Part shown: in pieces, positions 1 to 6,836 of the stretch
Layout of the letters: every line of letters begins with the position of its first letter
Numbering within the stretch: position 1 is the first letter of the stretch
Origin: Eubacteriales bacterium
Lineage (GTDB): Bacteria; Bacillota_A; Clostridia; Lachnospirales; Lachnospiraceae
Assembly (NCBI GenBank): GCA_030527765.1
Contig: JAUNAE010000004.1
Location: forward strand, 1-34,200
Direction of reading: 5' to 3'
Length of the DNA stretch: 34,200 bases
Notes under the pieces: model-generated
Database searches by the model: none
Seen by the model: the letters and a program-made list of their open reading frames with translations, nothing else
Told to the model about the DNA's origin: nothing
Program-made: the position numbers and the translations under genes

Positions 1-2
1 GT

Positions 3-128
3 GAGGGATGGCTTGCAGACTTCAACGACCCGATCAACATGCTGGAGATGTGGACATCCGCTTCCGGTAACAACGATTGCCAGTTTGGTAAATCCGTAGA
101 GGACGTTGCTGCAGCTGCTGAAGAGTAA
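3..128 (+). CDS. C-terminal part of an extracellular peptide-binding-like protein (cut by window start)
   Basis: The frame is open from the window edge to TAA at 126-128. The readable residues include GWLADFNDPINMLEMW followed by a GNND-type motif. This resembles the conserved late segment of SBP_bac_5 (OppA/DppA-like) solute-binding lipoproteins, where a W-x-ADYNDP block precedes a T/S-G-x-GNN block. In that family roughly 80-100 residues normally follow this block, but here the frame stops about 15 residues later. The gene may therefore be truncated or frameshifted rather than simply ending. A terminator hairpin follows at 205-247. Assignment rests on about 41 residues only; the rest lies outside the window. 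Confidence 0.5.
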   Translation, partial: EGWLADFNDPINMLEMWTSASGNNDCQFGKSVEDVAAAAEE

Positions 129-187
129 TTGATACCCATTCTGAGTGATCAGAATCGACAAAGAAAACCCCCAAGTTTTTCCGGCAG

Positions 188-361
188 TTAACCTGCCGGG
201 CATAAAAAAACCGAGTACACTTCTTCGGAAGTGATACTCGGTTTTTTGTTTTGCAGCCATTCGGGAGCATATTCAAAATGCACAATCTTATGTGCATCAC
301 ATGCCAATGTTCCAACCCTTTGATGTTCCAGGAACACAGTCATCTTCTTATATCTGTTCAT
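188..361 (-). pseudogene. hipA: HipA-like toxin stump (N-terminal about 40 residues only)
   Basis: The frame starts at ATG 361 and overlaps the end of the upstream HipB-like gene by 14 bp, as is usual for hipBA operons. Its first residues include the run VGTLACDAHKIVHFEYAPEW, which matches the N-subdomain 1 start of HipA kinases (RVGxL...F.YxPEWL). After EWLQN the homology ends abruptly. The frame then reads through the terminator hairpin at 205-247 and stops at 188. No kinase core, P-loop or catalytic residues remain. HipS-type short proteins are about 100 residues; this has 57 codons, of which about 42 are HipA-like. I read it as a toxin gene deleted at its 3' side, and not as a functional toxin. 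Confidence 0.75.
205..247. terminator. Bidirectional rho-independent terminator
   Basis: ACCGAGT-A-CACTT and AAGTG-AT-ACTCGGT form a long stem around a CTTCGG loop, with an A-run on the left and a T-run on the right. It can stop transcription from both sides: the peptide-binding-like gene on plus and the hip remnant on minus. A smaller perfect hairpin, CCGGCAG-TTAAC-CTGCCGG, lies just before it at 181-199. Confidence 0.85.
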
Positions 362-629
362 CAAGAACCTCCTGAATCGAAGCATATGCTTTTTTTTCAA
401 ACAGATGATCAAAATCATTCTGACATCCCAGAGCATACCCGATTTTTATTAATGAAGTCAGTGATATTTCTCCGGTTCTCTCAAACCTTTTTATCGAACC
501 AAGGCTGACATTTGCACGAATACTTAACTGTTCCTGTGTTATTTTTTTTTCTTTTCTTCGAGCTCGAACCCTACTCACAATATCCTGGCTTGTCTTCTCC
601 GGAGATTTTAAAAATTCGTAAATGTCCAT
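348..629 (-). CDS. hipB: HipB-like XRE-family antitoxin/repressor
   Basis: A 93-residue protein with a helix-turn-helix of the Cro/C1 type: KKITQEQLSIRANVSLGSIK followed by RFERTGEISLTSLIKIGYAL. HipB proteins bind operator DNA and neutralise the kinase toxin HipA. The start at 629 is supported by GAGGA a few bases upstream. The gene overlaps the HipA-like stump by 14 bp. Its own upstream region carries two near-identical palindromes flanking a sigma-A-like promoter, which suggests autorepression still operates. Because the toxin is truncated, this is now an orphan regulator. The family call is firm for XRE; the HipB name is inferred from the overlapping HipA N-terminus. Confidence 0.85.
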   Translation of the reverse strand: MDIYEFLKSPEKTSQDIVSRVRARRKEKKITQEQLSIRANVSLGSIKRFERTGEISLTSLIKIGYALGCQNDFDHLFEKKAYASIQEVLDEQI

Positions 630-702
630 ATTCTATCCTCGCAAAATCACCTATCACTTTTCGTTTTCGCACGTCTCTTTTATCTCAAAGCATCCTTAAC
701 TA

Positions 703-760
703 TAGCTAATATATTAATCTAAATTTGCTTAAAATGCAATATTTAGCTAATATATTAGCT
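703..760 (-). promoter_or_regulatory. hipB promoter with two palindromic operators
   Basis: The perfect 16-bp palindrome AGCTAATATATTAGCT lies at 745-760. A second, partly degraded copy lies at 704-719. Their centres are 41 bp apart, about four helical turns. Reading on minus, a -35 box TTGCAT (734-739), a 17-bp spacer and a -10 box TAATAT (711-716) sit between and within them, so the promoter is bracketed by the operators. The position upstream of an XRE antitoxin makes autorepression with looping likely. The binding itself is inference. Confidence 0.7.
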
Positions 761-804
761 GTACAAAGCAGGTGCTCTCATTATTCTCTGCTGTTTACTC
801 ATGA

Positions 805-850
805 GTCAAACGGATATTCGCAATCCGCTTCGCTACTTACTTTATTCGGT
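805..850. repeat. Short interspersed repeat, deleted form (copy A)
   Basis: It begins GTCAAACGGATATTCGCAAT and ends with ACTTACTTTATTCGGT. This joins the left end and right end of the longer repeat at 6131-6285 with most of the middle missing. It lies downstream of the phosphatase gene and upstream of hipB. Confidence 0.75.
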
Positions 851-892
851 AAAAAAAGCTATCGGGAATTCTTTACATAATTCCCAATAGCC
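851..892 (-). terminator. Terminator after the histidine phosphatase gene
   Basis: On minus, GCTATtGGGAATT pairs with AATTCCCgATAGC around an 8-nt loop and runs into seven T residues (plus-strand A-run at 851-857). It lies directly after the stop of the gene ending at 901. Confidence 0.85.
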
Positions 893-900
893 TCTTTTAA

Positions 901-1485
901 TTACTTCTCTTCCAGAATCTGCTCCACAAATCTGTGTTTTCCGTCCTTTACTTCAAAAACACGAATTTCACAGTTCTGCGGTTTTGGCCGCCAGGCAATT
1001 CCATTGGAACGCTCTTCCAGATAACCGGTCAGGGCACGCATGATCCCTCCGTGGCAGGCAACCAGAACATTCTCATACTCCTTCTCCTCCAGTTCCTTCA
1101 GAAAAGAAGAACTGCGCTCCACCATAGATGCAATCGTCTCCACACTCTTCGGAGCCGGAATAATCTCCGGGAGTGCCCAGTACGACCACATTCTGAGCCC
1201 CATATGAGAATACTTTCTCTGCTCATACTTGCCGAAATCCGTCTCGATCAAACGAGGATCTACTATGATCTGCTCCTTTGGCACATTCCCGATAATGGAG
1301 CCTGTCAGAATTGCCCGATCCAGTGGGCTCGCATAAACAGCATCAAACTGTACATCCCCCACTCTCTTTCGGGCTGCTTTTGCCTGTTGGATTCCCGTTT
1401 CATTCAGCGGTTCATTCGTCAGTCCCTGCATTCGTTTTTCTTTATTCAGCCGTGTCTGTCCGTGTCTGGTAAGCCATATTTTCAT
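901..1485 (-). CDS. Histidine phosphatase family protein (phosphoglycerate-mutase fold)
   Basis: A 194-residue cytoplasmic protein of the His-phosphatase superfamily, which removes phosphate through a phospho-histidine intermediate. The RHG signature is at residues 7-9 (LTRHGQT), with Arg57 in YASPLDRA, Glu81 in IETDFGKYE and the second catalytic His145 in ACHGGIMRAL; all four catalytic positions are present. Length suits the small phosphatases related to CobC and GpmB. The start ATG overlaps the TGA of the upstream PHP gene (ATGA), indicating translational coupling. There are no cobalamin genes nearby, so alpha-ribazole phosphatase is not favoured. The substrate is unknown; a small phosphoester linked to the PHP partner is a guess. 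Confidence 0.88.
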   Translation of the reverse strand: MKIWLTRHGQTRLNKEKRMQGLTNEPLNETGIQQAKAARKRVGDVQFDAVYASPLDRAILTGSIIGNVPKEQIIVDPRLIETDFGKYEQRKYSHMGLRMWSYWALPEIIPAPKSVETIASMVERSSSFLKELEEKEYENVLVACHGGIMRALTGYLEERSNGIAWRPKPQNCEIRVFEVKDGKHRFVEQILEEK

Positions 1486-2333
1486 CTCTTAACTCCCATT
1501 GCCTGTTTCATCTTTTCCAACAGCTCATAATCACCCTTCACAAAAGGTCTGCTCCGGAAATGATTATCGCTGCTGGCACTCATAAGCAAATCATATTTCT
1601 CAGCCATTCTCTTCAGGAATGTGATCTCTCTTTCCCCGTACGTTTGATAATACACTTCGATTCCCATGGGGCCGTCTGACACCGAACGGAATCTCTGAAT
1701 CATCTCTTCGATCTGCTCTTCCGTATATTTATAGTGGTAAGGATGTGCCAGAATCGGAAGACCTCCATATGCCGCTATTTGGCGGATTCCTTCCTCAAAA
1801 TCAACATAGTGCACATATTCTACCGGATTCAGATAGTATGGGCTGAAATTGCCAATCCAGCGGTCCATTGCGTCATCTCTGTCACTGGCATAACCCATCT
1901 TCACCATTGTCTCCGCCACATGACATCTGCCGATTTTTCTGACCTTTGGAAATTCCCGGAGAATGTCTTCCAGTTCGACCTTCATTCCCAGTTCCTTCAG
2001 TTTCCGCAGGATCGCCTTAATATATGCATCCTTCTCAATACAGTCAAATACATGATCCAGTGCCGGATCTACCCTTTCAAAAAACAGTCCAAGAATATGC
2101 ACTTCCTTCTTATTTCCTGAAGATGCCTCGTAATACGTCGAAAACTCCGCTCCCGGAATTACCTCCAGTCCTTCTCTGACCATAGGCTCCCTGATGGCAA
2201 AACAATTGTGATCCGTCAGTGCGATTGCAGAAAGTCCCGCTTCTCTTGTATCATGAATCATTTCCTCCGGTGTGCGTTCTCCATCGGAACATGTCGTGTG
2301 CAGATGCAAATCAATGTACTTCCTGTTTTCCAT
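1482..2333 (-). CDS. PHP-domain metal-dependent phosphoesterase
   Basis: A PHP-superfamily hydrolase of about 283 residues that uses a cluster of metal ions to cleave phosphoesters. The family motifs are visible: DLHLHTTCSDGERTPEE near the N-terminus (H10, H12, D17), LTDHNCF at about 40-45, GAEFS, AHPYHYK and SSDNHF near the C-terminus. Relatives include TrpH/YciV-type nucleoside 3',5'-bisphosphate phosphatases and 5'-3' exonucleases. I chose the ATG at 2333, not the in-frame ATG at 2348, because GGGAGG lies 7 nt upstream of 2333 and would fall inside the longer reading. It is coupled by a 4-bp overlap to the downstream phosphatase. Exact substrate unknown. Confidence 0.85.
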   Translation of the reverse strand: MENRKYIDLHLHTTCSDGERTPEEMIHDTREAGLSAIALTDHNCFAIREPMVREGLEVIPGAEFSTYYEASSGNKKEVHILGLFFERVDPALDHVFDCIEKDAYIKAILRKLKELGMKVELEDILREFPKVRKIGRCHVAETMVKMGYASDRDDAMDRWIGNFSPYYLNPVEYVHYVDFEEGIRQIAAYGGLPILAHPYHYKYTEEQIEEMIQRFRSVSDGPMGIEVYYQTYGEREITFLKRMAEKYDLLMSASSDNHFRSRPFVKGDYELLEKMKQAMGVKR

Positions 2334-2370
2334 TTCCGTACCTCCCATGAGTCTTTCGGAACTAGGTTTC

Positions 2371-2474
2371 TCTTATGAGATTCGCAATTCGCTTCGCTTG
2401 CTCATAACCAAATAAATGCTCCACCGCTTAATGTTCTTTGCATTTGAAGCAATGGGATTTACTTAATTCGGTTA
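2371..2474. repeat. Interspersed repeat, diverged longer form (copy B)
   Basis: It contains ATTCGCTTCGCTTGCTCATA, a CTTAATGTTCTTTGCAT block and the right end TACTTAATTCGGTTAAAA. It aligns in order with the 155-bp copy at 6131-6285 but is diverged and lacks the strong central hairpins. Confidence 0.65.
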
Positions 2475-2532
2475 AAAATATAGTACGTTCAGTGTAACAT
2501 ATTTCATAACCGTTCACAACAAAGGGCTGAAA

Positions 2533-2577
2533 GTCAATCGGATATTCGCAATCCGCTTTCGGGACTTACTTGATTCA
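2533..2577. repeat. Short interspersed repeat, deleted form (copy C)
   Basis: It begins GTCAATCGGATATTCGCAAT and ends GGGACTTACTTGATTCA, so it is the left and right ends of the 6131-6285 repeat joined. It runs directly into the structured repeat that starts at 2579. Confidence 0.75.
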
Positions 2578-2578
2578 T

Positions 2579-2750
2579 CTCAGTCGGGGAGACCCCATCT
2601 TCTATAAGTGGGGGATAACAAATTAGTCTCAGTGGGGGTCTAAATCCCCGACTGAGATAAGCCTCCGGCGGATCGCAGAGTTCGGCAAAAGAAAGTTGCT
2701 TCGCAACTGCCGAACTCGCGCGCGAATCTTCTTACGAGATTCGCGATTTA
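2579..2750. repeat. Structured intergenic repeat, complete copy 1 (hairpin head plus tail)
   Basis: The head (2579-2656) is closed by the 11-bp stem CTCAGTCGGGG/CCCCGACTGAG. It also contains a GACCCC segment able to pair with two alternative G-runs (AAGTGGGGG or GTGGGGGTC). The tail has GAGTTCGGCA (2678-2687) pairing with TGCCGAACTC (2708-2717), and CGCGAATCT (2721-2729) pairing with AGATTCGCG (2737-2745). Further copies lie at 16114-16223 (inverted, head nearly identical) and 17225-17325 (tail only). No open frame in it looks like a gene. Confidence 0.85.
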
Positions 2751-2751
2751 A

Positions 2752-2800
2752 TAAAAAACTCTTCAGACGACCTCTCATTTTGAAGTCTTCCGAAGAGTTT
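2752..2800 (-). terminator. Terminator of the pflB-pflA unit
   Basis: On minus, AAACTCTTC and GAAGAGTTT form the base of a stem that is continued by GAAGAC against GTCGTCT, followed by a T-run (plus-strand A-run 2753-2758). It lies about 22 bp beyond the pflA stop. Confidence 0.85.
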
Positions 2801-2821
2801 CCCATAATCTTATTTGTATTT

Positions 2822-3556
2822 TTATCCATGACATCTCAGGATTTTTTCTGCATTTTCCACACGTTCTCTAGTAGGAGAATCGATTCCCGTAAGCTCATAA
2901 GGAATGCCAAGCTGCTCCCATTTGTACACACCCAGAGTGTGATACGGCAGTACCTCCACACGCTCTACATTCGTCAGTGTATCCAGGAATTCTCTTAATT
3001 TATAAAGATCCTCATCGAAATCGGAACGCTTGGGAACAAGCACATGGCGAATCCAGACAGGCTTATGAATCTCAGAAAGATAGTTCGCCAGATCCAGAAT
3101 ATTGTCATTTTCCTGTCCTGTGAGAATCTTATGACGCACGGGATTGATCTGCTTAATATCCAGCAGAAGAAGATCTGTCACTTCCATCAGTTTCTGAAAT
3201 TTCCCAAAGAAAGGTTCTTTTCTTGTAAAAGGATTTCCACTGGTATCCAGTGTTGTGTGAATTCCCATTTTTTTCGCCTTGGTAAAGAGTTCCAGAAGAA
3301 AGTCGATCTGCAGAAGCGGCTCTCCGCCACTGACGGTAATTCCGCCTTCTGCTCCCCAATAGGAACGATAACGGACCGCCTTTTCCAGCAATTCATCCGC
3401 CGTGTACTCGGTCCCGTCTGTCATTTTCCATGTATCCGGATTGTGACAGAACTGACATCTCATAGCACAGCCTGTAAGAAAGATTAAATAGCGAACTCCG
3501 GGTCCGTCAACGGACCCGAAGCTCTCTAAAGAATGTACATATCCTTTTGTCATCAT
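2822..3556 (-). CDS. pflA: Pyruvate formate-lyase activating enzyme (radical SAM)
   Basis: A 244-residue radical-SAM enzyme that installs the glycyl radical on PflB using S-adenosylmethionine and a [4Fe-4S] cluster. The CxxxCxxC cluster motif is C30-AMR-C34-QF-C37, followed by a GGITVSGGEPLLQ block typical of PFL activases and an LLLDIKQINPVRH block. Length agrees with the family. It directly follows pflB: the pflB TAA and the first ATG share a base (TAATGATG), so either ATG 3556 or ATG 3553 could be used, probably by coupling. No strong ribosome site of its own is seen. A terminator closes the pair at 2752-2800. Confidence 0.96.
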   Translation of the reverse strand: MMTKGYVHSLESFGSVDGPGVRYLIFLTGCAMRCQFCHNPDTWKMTDGTEYTADELLEKAVRYRSYWGAEGGITVSGGEPLLQIDFLLELFTKAKKMGIHTTLDTSGNPFTRKEPFFGKFQKLMEVTDLLLLDIKQINPVRHKILTGQENDNILDLANYLSEIHKPVWIRHVLVPKRSDFDEDLYKLREFLDTLTNVERVEVLPYHTLGVYKWEQLGIPYELTGIDSPTRERVENAEKILRCHG

Positions 3557-5808
3557 TACATAGACTCATGGCAGGTTCTGGCAATTACGTCCATCTGCTG
3601 CTCTTTGGTAAGGTCAATAAATTTAACCGCATAACCGGATACACGAATTGTGAAGTTTGCGTACTCCGGTTTTTCCGGATGCTCCATAGCATCAATCAGT
3701 TTCTCAACACCGAATACGTTCACGTTCAGGTGATGTGCACCCTTTTCGAAGTATCCGTCCATAACGTTCACAAGATTCTGAACGCGCTCCTCATCTGTAT
3801 GGCCAAGAGCGTTCGGGCTGATTGTCTGTGTATTGGAAATACCATCCAGTGCCAGCTCGTATGGCAGTTTTGCAACAGAGTTCAGAGATGCCAGAAGACC
3901 GTTCTTCTCTGCACCATAGCTCGGGTTTGCTCCCGGAGACAGCGGTTCACCTGCTTTTCTTCCATCCGGAAGGGTACCGGTTGCCTTACCATATACAACG
4001 TTGGAAGTGATGGTAAGAATGGAAGTCGTCGGCTCGGAATCACGATAGGTATGGCATTTTCTCAGCTTGTGCATGAATGTCTTCAGAAGCCAGATTGCGA
4101 TATCATCTGCTCTGTCATCATCGTTACCGTATCTTGGGAATTCTCCCTCCGGAATGAAGTCAACAGCCAGACCATCCTCGTCACGTACAACGCGAACCTT
4201 CGCATATTTGATTGCAGACAGAGAGTCAACTACATGAGAGAACCCTGCGATACCGGTTGCAAAAGTTCTTCTTACATTGGTATCGATGAGAGCCATCTCA
4301 GCAGCCTCATAGTTGTATTTGTCATGCATGTAGTGAATCATGTTCAGTGTATCTACATACAGTTTGGAAAGCCAGTCCATCATAGTGTCGTAGCGTTCCA
4401 TAACCTCATCATAGTCCAGATACTCGGATGTGATCGGTTTGTAAGCCGGTGCTACCTGCTGTTTGGTCTTGCAGTCCACACCACCGTTGATTGCGTACAG
4501 AAGGCATTTTGCAAGGTTGGCTCTTGCACCGAAGAACTGGATCTCTTTACCTGTCTCTGTAGCAGATACACAGCAGCAAATGCTGTAATCATCGCCCCAG
4601 ATCGGTCTCATAACATCATCGTTCTCGTACTGAACAGAGCTTGTTGTTACAGAAATCCAGGAAGCATATTTGCGGAAATTATCCGGCAGATTCTTGGAAT
4701 ACAGTACTGTAAGGTTTGGCTCCGGAGACGGTCCCATGTTCTCCAGAGTACGCAGGAAACGATAATCGCTCTTTGTTACCATGGAACGTCCGTCCATGCC
4801 AAGACCTGCAACCTCCAGAGTTGCCCATACCGGGTCACCGGAAAACAGCTCGTTGTAAGAAGGAATACGAGCAAATTTTACCATACGGAATTTCATAACC
4901 AGATGGTCGATCAGCTCCTGTGCCTCTTTCTCTGTAAGAGTACCGTTCTTCAGATCTCTCTCAATGTAGCAGTCCAGGAATGTGGAAATACGTCCAACAC
5001 TCATTGCTGCACCATTCTGGGTTTTGATTGCTGCAAGATATCCAAAGTACAGCCACTGTACAGCCTCTCTTGCATCCTTTGCAGGAACAGAAATATCATA
5101 TCCGTAAGCTGCAGCCATCTCTTTCATCTGCTCAAGAGCACGGATCTGATCCATAACCTCTTCTCTCAGACGGAAATCGGTAGAACGCATGCCGTGACGT
5201 GCATATTTGTCATAGTCGTAGTGTTTTTTCTCGATCAGGAAATCAATTCCGTAGAGAGCCACACGACGGTAATCGCCGACGATACGTCCACGTCCGTAAG
5301 TATCCGGAAGTCCGGTAATAATCTTGTTGTGACGGGCCTTCTTCATCTCAGGAGTGTAAATATCGAACACACCCTGGTTGTGAGTCTTATGATATTTGGT
5401 AAAGATCTCATGAAGCTTCTCACTTGGAGTATATCCGTAAGTTGTGCAGGCTTTCTCTGCCATGCCGATACCGCCATACGGCATAAATGCTCTCTTCAGA
5501 GGCTTGTCTGTCTGAAGACCTACGACCTTCTCCAGATCTTTCATGCTGTCATCAATATATGCTGCACCGTATGCGGTCAGACCGGAAACAACCTCTGTCT
5601 CCATGTCAAGAACGCCGCCTTTTGCACGCTCCTCTTTCTGCAGTTCCTGAAGTTTGCCCCACAGTTTATCTGTAGCCTCTGTCGGTCCCTCCAGAAAGCT
5701 CTCATCTCCATCATAAGGTGTGTAGTTGCACTGAATGAAATCACGTACATCTACAGAATTCAGCCAATTGCGGCCTTTGAAACCATTCCACTGCTCGAAA
5801 TTTGCCAT
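3556..5808 (-). CDS. pflB: Formate C-acetyltransferase (pyruvate formate-lyase)
   Basis: A 750-residue glycyl-radical enzyme converting pyruvate and CoA to acetyl-CoA and formate in anaerobic fermentation. The active-site cysteine pair lies in [20 protein letters not shown] (Cys412-Cys413 by alignment with the CCV core). The glycyl-radical loop is [10 protein letters not shown] with Gly725 near the C-terminus. Length and both motifs match bona fide PFL and not the choline- or glycerol-type lyases. An extra Cys (411) makes a CCC run where E. coli has ACC. AGGAGA lies 7-8 nt upstream of ATG 5808. Its activase follows at once. The roughly 215-nt leader and the palindromes over the promoter imply regulated expression. 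Confidence 0.97.
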   Translation of the reverse strand: MANFEQWNGFKGRNWLNSVDVRDFIQCNYTPYDGDESFLEGPTEATDKLWGKLQELQKEERAKGGVLDMETEVVSGLTAYGAAYIDDSMKDLEKVVGLQTDKPLKRAFMPYGGIGMAEKACTTYGYTPSEKLHEIFTKYHKTHNQGVFDIYTPEMKKARHNKIITGLPDTYGRGRIVGDYRRVALYGIDFLIEKKHYDYDKYARHGMRSTDFRLREEVMDQIRALEQMKEMAAAYGYDISVPAKDAREAVQWLYFGYLAAIKTQNGAAMSVGRISTFLDCYIERDLKNGTLTEKEAQELIDHLVMKFRMVKFARIPSYNELFSGDPVWATLEVAGLGMDGRSMVTKSDYRFLRTLENMGPSPEPNLTVLYSKNLPDNFRKYASWISVTTSSVQYENDDVMRPIWGDDYSICCCVSATETGKEIQFFGARANLAKCLLYAINGGVDCKTKQQVAPAYKPITSEYLDYDEVMERYDTMMDWLSKLYVDTLNMIHYMHDKYNYEAAEMALIDTNVRRTFATGIAGFSHVVDSLSAIKYAKVRVVRDEDGLAVDFIPEGEFPRYGNDDDRADDIAIWLLKTFMHKLRKCHTYRDSEPTTSILTITSNVVYGKATGTLPDGRKAGEPLSPGANPSYGAEKNGLLASLNSVAKLPYELALDGISNTQTISPNALGHTDEERVQNLVNVMDGYFEKGAHHLNVNVFGVEKLIDAMEHPEKPEYANFTIRVSGYAVKFIDLTKEQQMDVIARTCHESM

Positions 5809-5860
5809 TCTTCGATCTCCTCTCTCTTACTCTCATGAATTCAGGGATGATCTATCCCCT

Positions 5861-5889
5861 TATATAAAATGAAAATCTCTTCCTGTAAA
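5861..5889 (-). promoter_or_regulatory. Possible proximal pflB promoter
   Basis: On minus, TTTACA (5884-5889) is followed after 17 bp by TATATA (5861-5866), about 50 bp before the pflB start. It is a weaker candidate than the distal promoter at 6032-6060. Confidence 0.4.
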
Positions 5890-6031
5890 ATTCTTCGCAG
5901 ACTCCGGAATACCGCAAGCACTGTAACACCACACAGGCATTACTCTGAAATCCTGATTGGGTCTCCCCAACACTCTAATATTCGCTAAAAATTTAACAGT
6001 TAAACGAGATTAACTTCCTCCACGCAAAGTA

Positions 6032-6060
6032 AGAATATCGAATTGTATACAAAAAGTCAA
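6032..6060 (-). promoter_or_regulatory. Distal pflB promoter with operator in its spacer
   Basis: On minus, TTGACT (6055-6060), a 17-bp spacer and TATTCT (6032-6037) form a good sigma-A promoter. The perfect palindrome TTGTATACAA (6043-6052) fills the spacer, a classic position for a repressor site. Transcripts would have a leader of about 215 nt. Confidence 0.65.
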
Positions 6061-6094
6061 CGAAATTTGTCCATGTATTCGATAAAGCACAATT

Positions 6095-6104
6095 TTGTAT
6101 ACAG
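6095..6104. promoter_or_regulatory. Second GTATAC-centred palindrome upstream of pflB
   Basis: TTGTATACAG repeats the spacer palindrome TTGTATACAA of 6043-6052 with one mismatch. The centres are 52 bp apart, about five helical turns. A partial third TTTTGTATGA follows at 6107-6116. The sequence resembles operators of GntR/FCD-type regulators (T-n-GT...AC-n-A), but no such regulator lies in this window. Confidence 0.45.
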
Positions 6105-6130
6105 TATTTTGTATGAACTATTTTTACTAT

Positions 6131-6285
6131 GTCAAACGGATATTCGCAATCCGCTTCGCTTCTTGCTCATAACCGAATAGCTGCTCCGCAGCTTATCAGT
6201 AGGAGCTTGAACTCCTACTGATACAAGCAAGTCCCCCGCTTAATGCTCTGCGCATTAAGCGGGGGACTTACTTGATTCGGTTAAA
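6131..6285. repeat. Longest copy of the interspersed repeat (copy D), MITE-like
   Basis: About 155 bp, beginning GTCAAACGGATATTCGCAAT and ending ACTTGATTCGGTTAAA. The ends form imperfect inverted repeats (GTCAAACGGAT against ATTCGGTTAAAC). Inside are the hairpins ATCAGTAGGAG/CTCCTACTGAT (6195-6222) and a stem of at least 17 bp, AAGTCCCCCGCTTAATG paired with its complement (6229-6269). No coding capacity. Shorter copies elsewhere in the window share both ends. Confidence 0.8.
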
Positions 6286-6310
6286 CTATGCAAACTATAC
6301 GAAAAGTCTT

Positions 6311-6339
6311 TTGACCCTTCCTTCAATATATGTTATATT
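6311..6339 (+). promoter_or_regulatory. Promoter of the TSCPD gene
   Basis: TTGACC (6311-6316), a 17-bp spacer and TATATT (6334-6339). The transcript would have a leader of about 95 nt containing the hairpin GGCTGC-AAA-GCAGCC at 6392-6406. Confidence 0.65.
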
Positions 6340-6441
6340 TACGCAGAAGGATCACGTAAATCCTTCGCTTCAAATGCCCTGCGCATTAAGCGGCTGCAAA
6401 GCAGCCTTCCATTAATAATCACATTCTAAGGAGGAATTATC

Positions 6442-6696
6442 ATGAGCAGCTTTACTTATCAGCCACACGGTGTCTGTTCCCGTGAGATCTCTTTTGATCT
6501 GGAAGACGGTCGTCTTCACAATGTAAAATTCATCGGCGGATGTGCCGGCAACCTTGCAGCAATCAGCAAACTTCTTGAGGGTGCTGATCCGAAGCAGACT
6601 GTAGAAATTCTGAAAGGCAACCAGTGTGGTGCCAGAGGAACTTCCTGTGCAGACCAGCTGACCAAGGCAATCGAAGAGGCACTTGCTCAGGCATAA
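6442..6696 (+). CDS. TSCPD-domain small protein (TIGR03905-like)
   Basis: An 84-residue protein that is essentially one TSCPD domain, the module otherwise found at the C-terminus of vitamin B12-dependent ribonucleotide reductases. Visible family features are an IGGCAGNLAAISKLLEG block at about 31-47 and GNQCGARGTSCADQLTKAI at about 59-77, with the conserved Cys residues. The stand-alone form is a conserved protein of unknown function in Clostridia. AAGGAGGAATTATC before ATG 6442 is an ideal ribosome site. It has its own promoter and terminator, so it is a single-gene unit divergent from pflB. Confidence 0.88.
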   Translation: MSSFTYQPHGVCSREISFDLEDGRLHNVKFIGGCAGNLAAISKLLEGADPKQTVEILKGNQCGARGTSCADQLTKAIEEALAQA

Positions 6697-6744
6697 AAAA
6701 CAACAGAACGTACACCAGACGTTCTCTTTGCATCATTGCGCAAC

Positions 6745-6789
6745 AAAGAGGGAAACACTTCACAATCTGTGAAGCGCTTCCCTCTTTTT
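6745..6789 (+). terminator. Terminator of the TSCPD gene
   Basis: AAAGAGGGAA and TTCCCTCTTT form the base of a stem and CTTCACA pairs with TGTGAAG above it, followed by T5. Strong and plus-oriented. Confidence 0.9.
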
Positions 6790-6793
6790 ATAC

Positions 6794-6836
6794 GTCAAAC
6801 AGATATTCGCAATCCGCTTCGCTTGATTCGGTTAAC
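6794..6836. repeat. Minimal copy of the interspersed repeat (copy E)
   Basis: About 43 bp: GTCAAACAGATATTCGCAAT, then CCGCTTCGCTTGATTCGGTT and AAC. Only the two ends of copy D remain, joined. Its terminal GGTTAAC supplies the TAA stop codon (6832-6834, minus strand) of the HD-domain gene. Confidence 0.8.

Noticed and set aside
901..1485. Alpha-ribazole phosphatase (CobC) identity
   Set aside because: The fold fits, but there are no cobalamin genes nearby and the family is too broad for that name.
2579..2656. G-quadruplex formed by the G-runs of the structured repeat
   Set aside because: Only three clear runs of four or more G occur on one strand, and each has a complementary C-run close by, so duplex stems are more likely.
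2629..2829. Small minus ORF whose translation matches part of another ORF at 16805-17407
   Set aside because: The shared residues come only from translating the structured repeat; the DNA repeat explains it.
3547..5838. Very long open frame (763 codons) antisense to pflB
   Set aside because: It mirrors pflB codon structure, is rich in Cys/His/Ile in no family pattern, and pflB on the other strand has all catalytic motifs.
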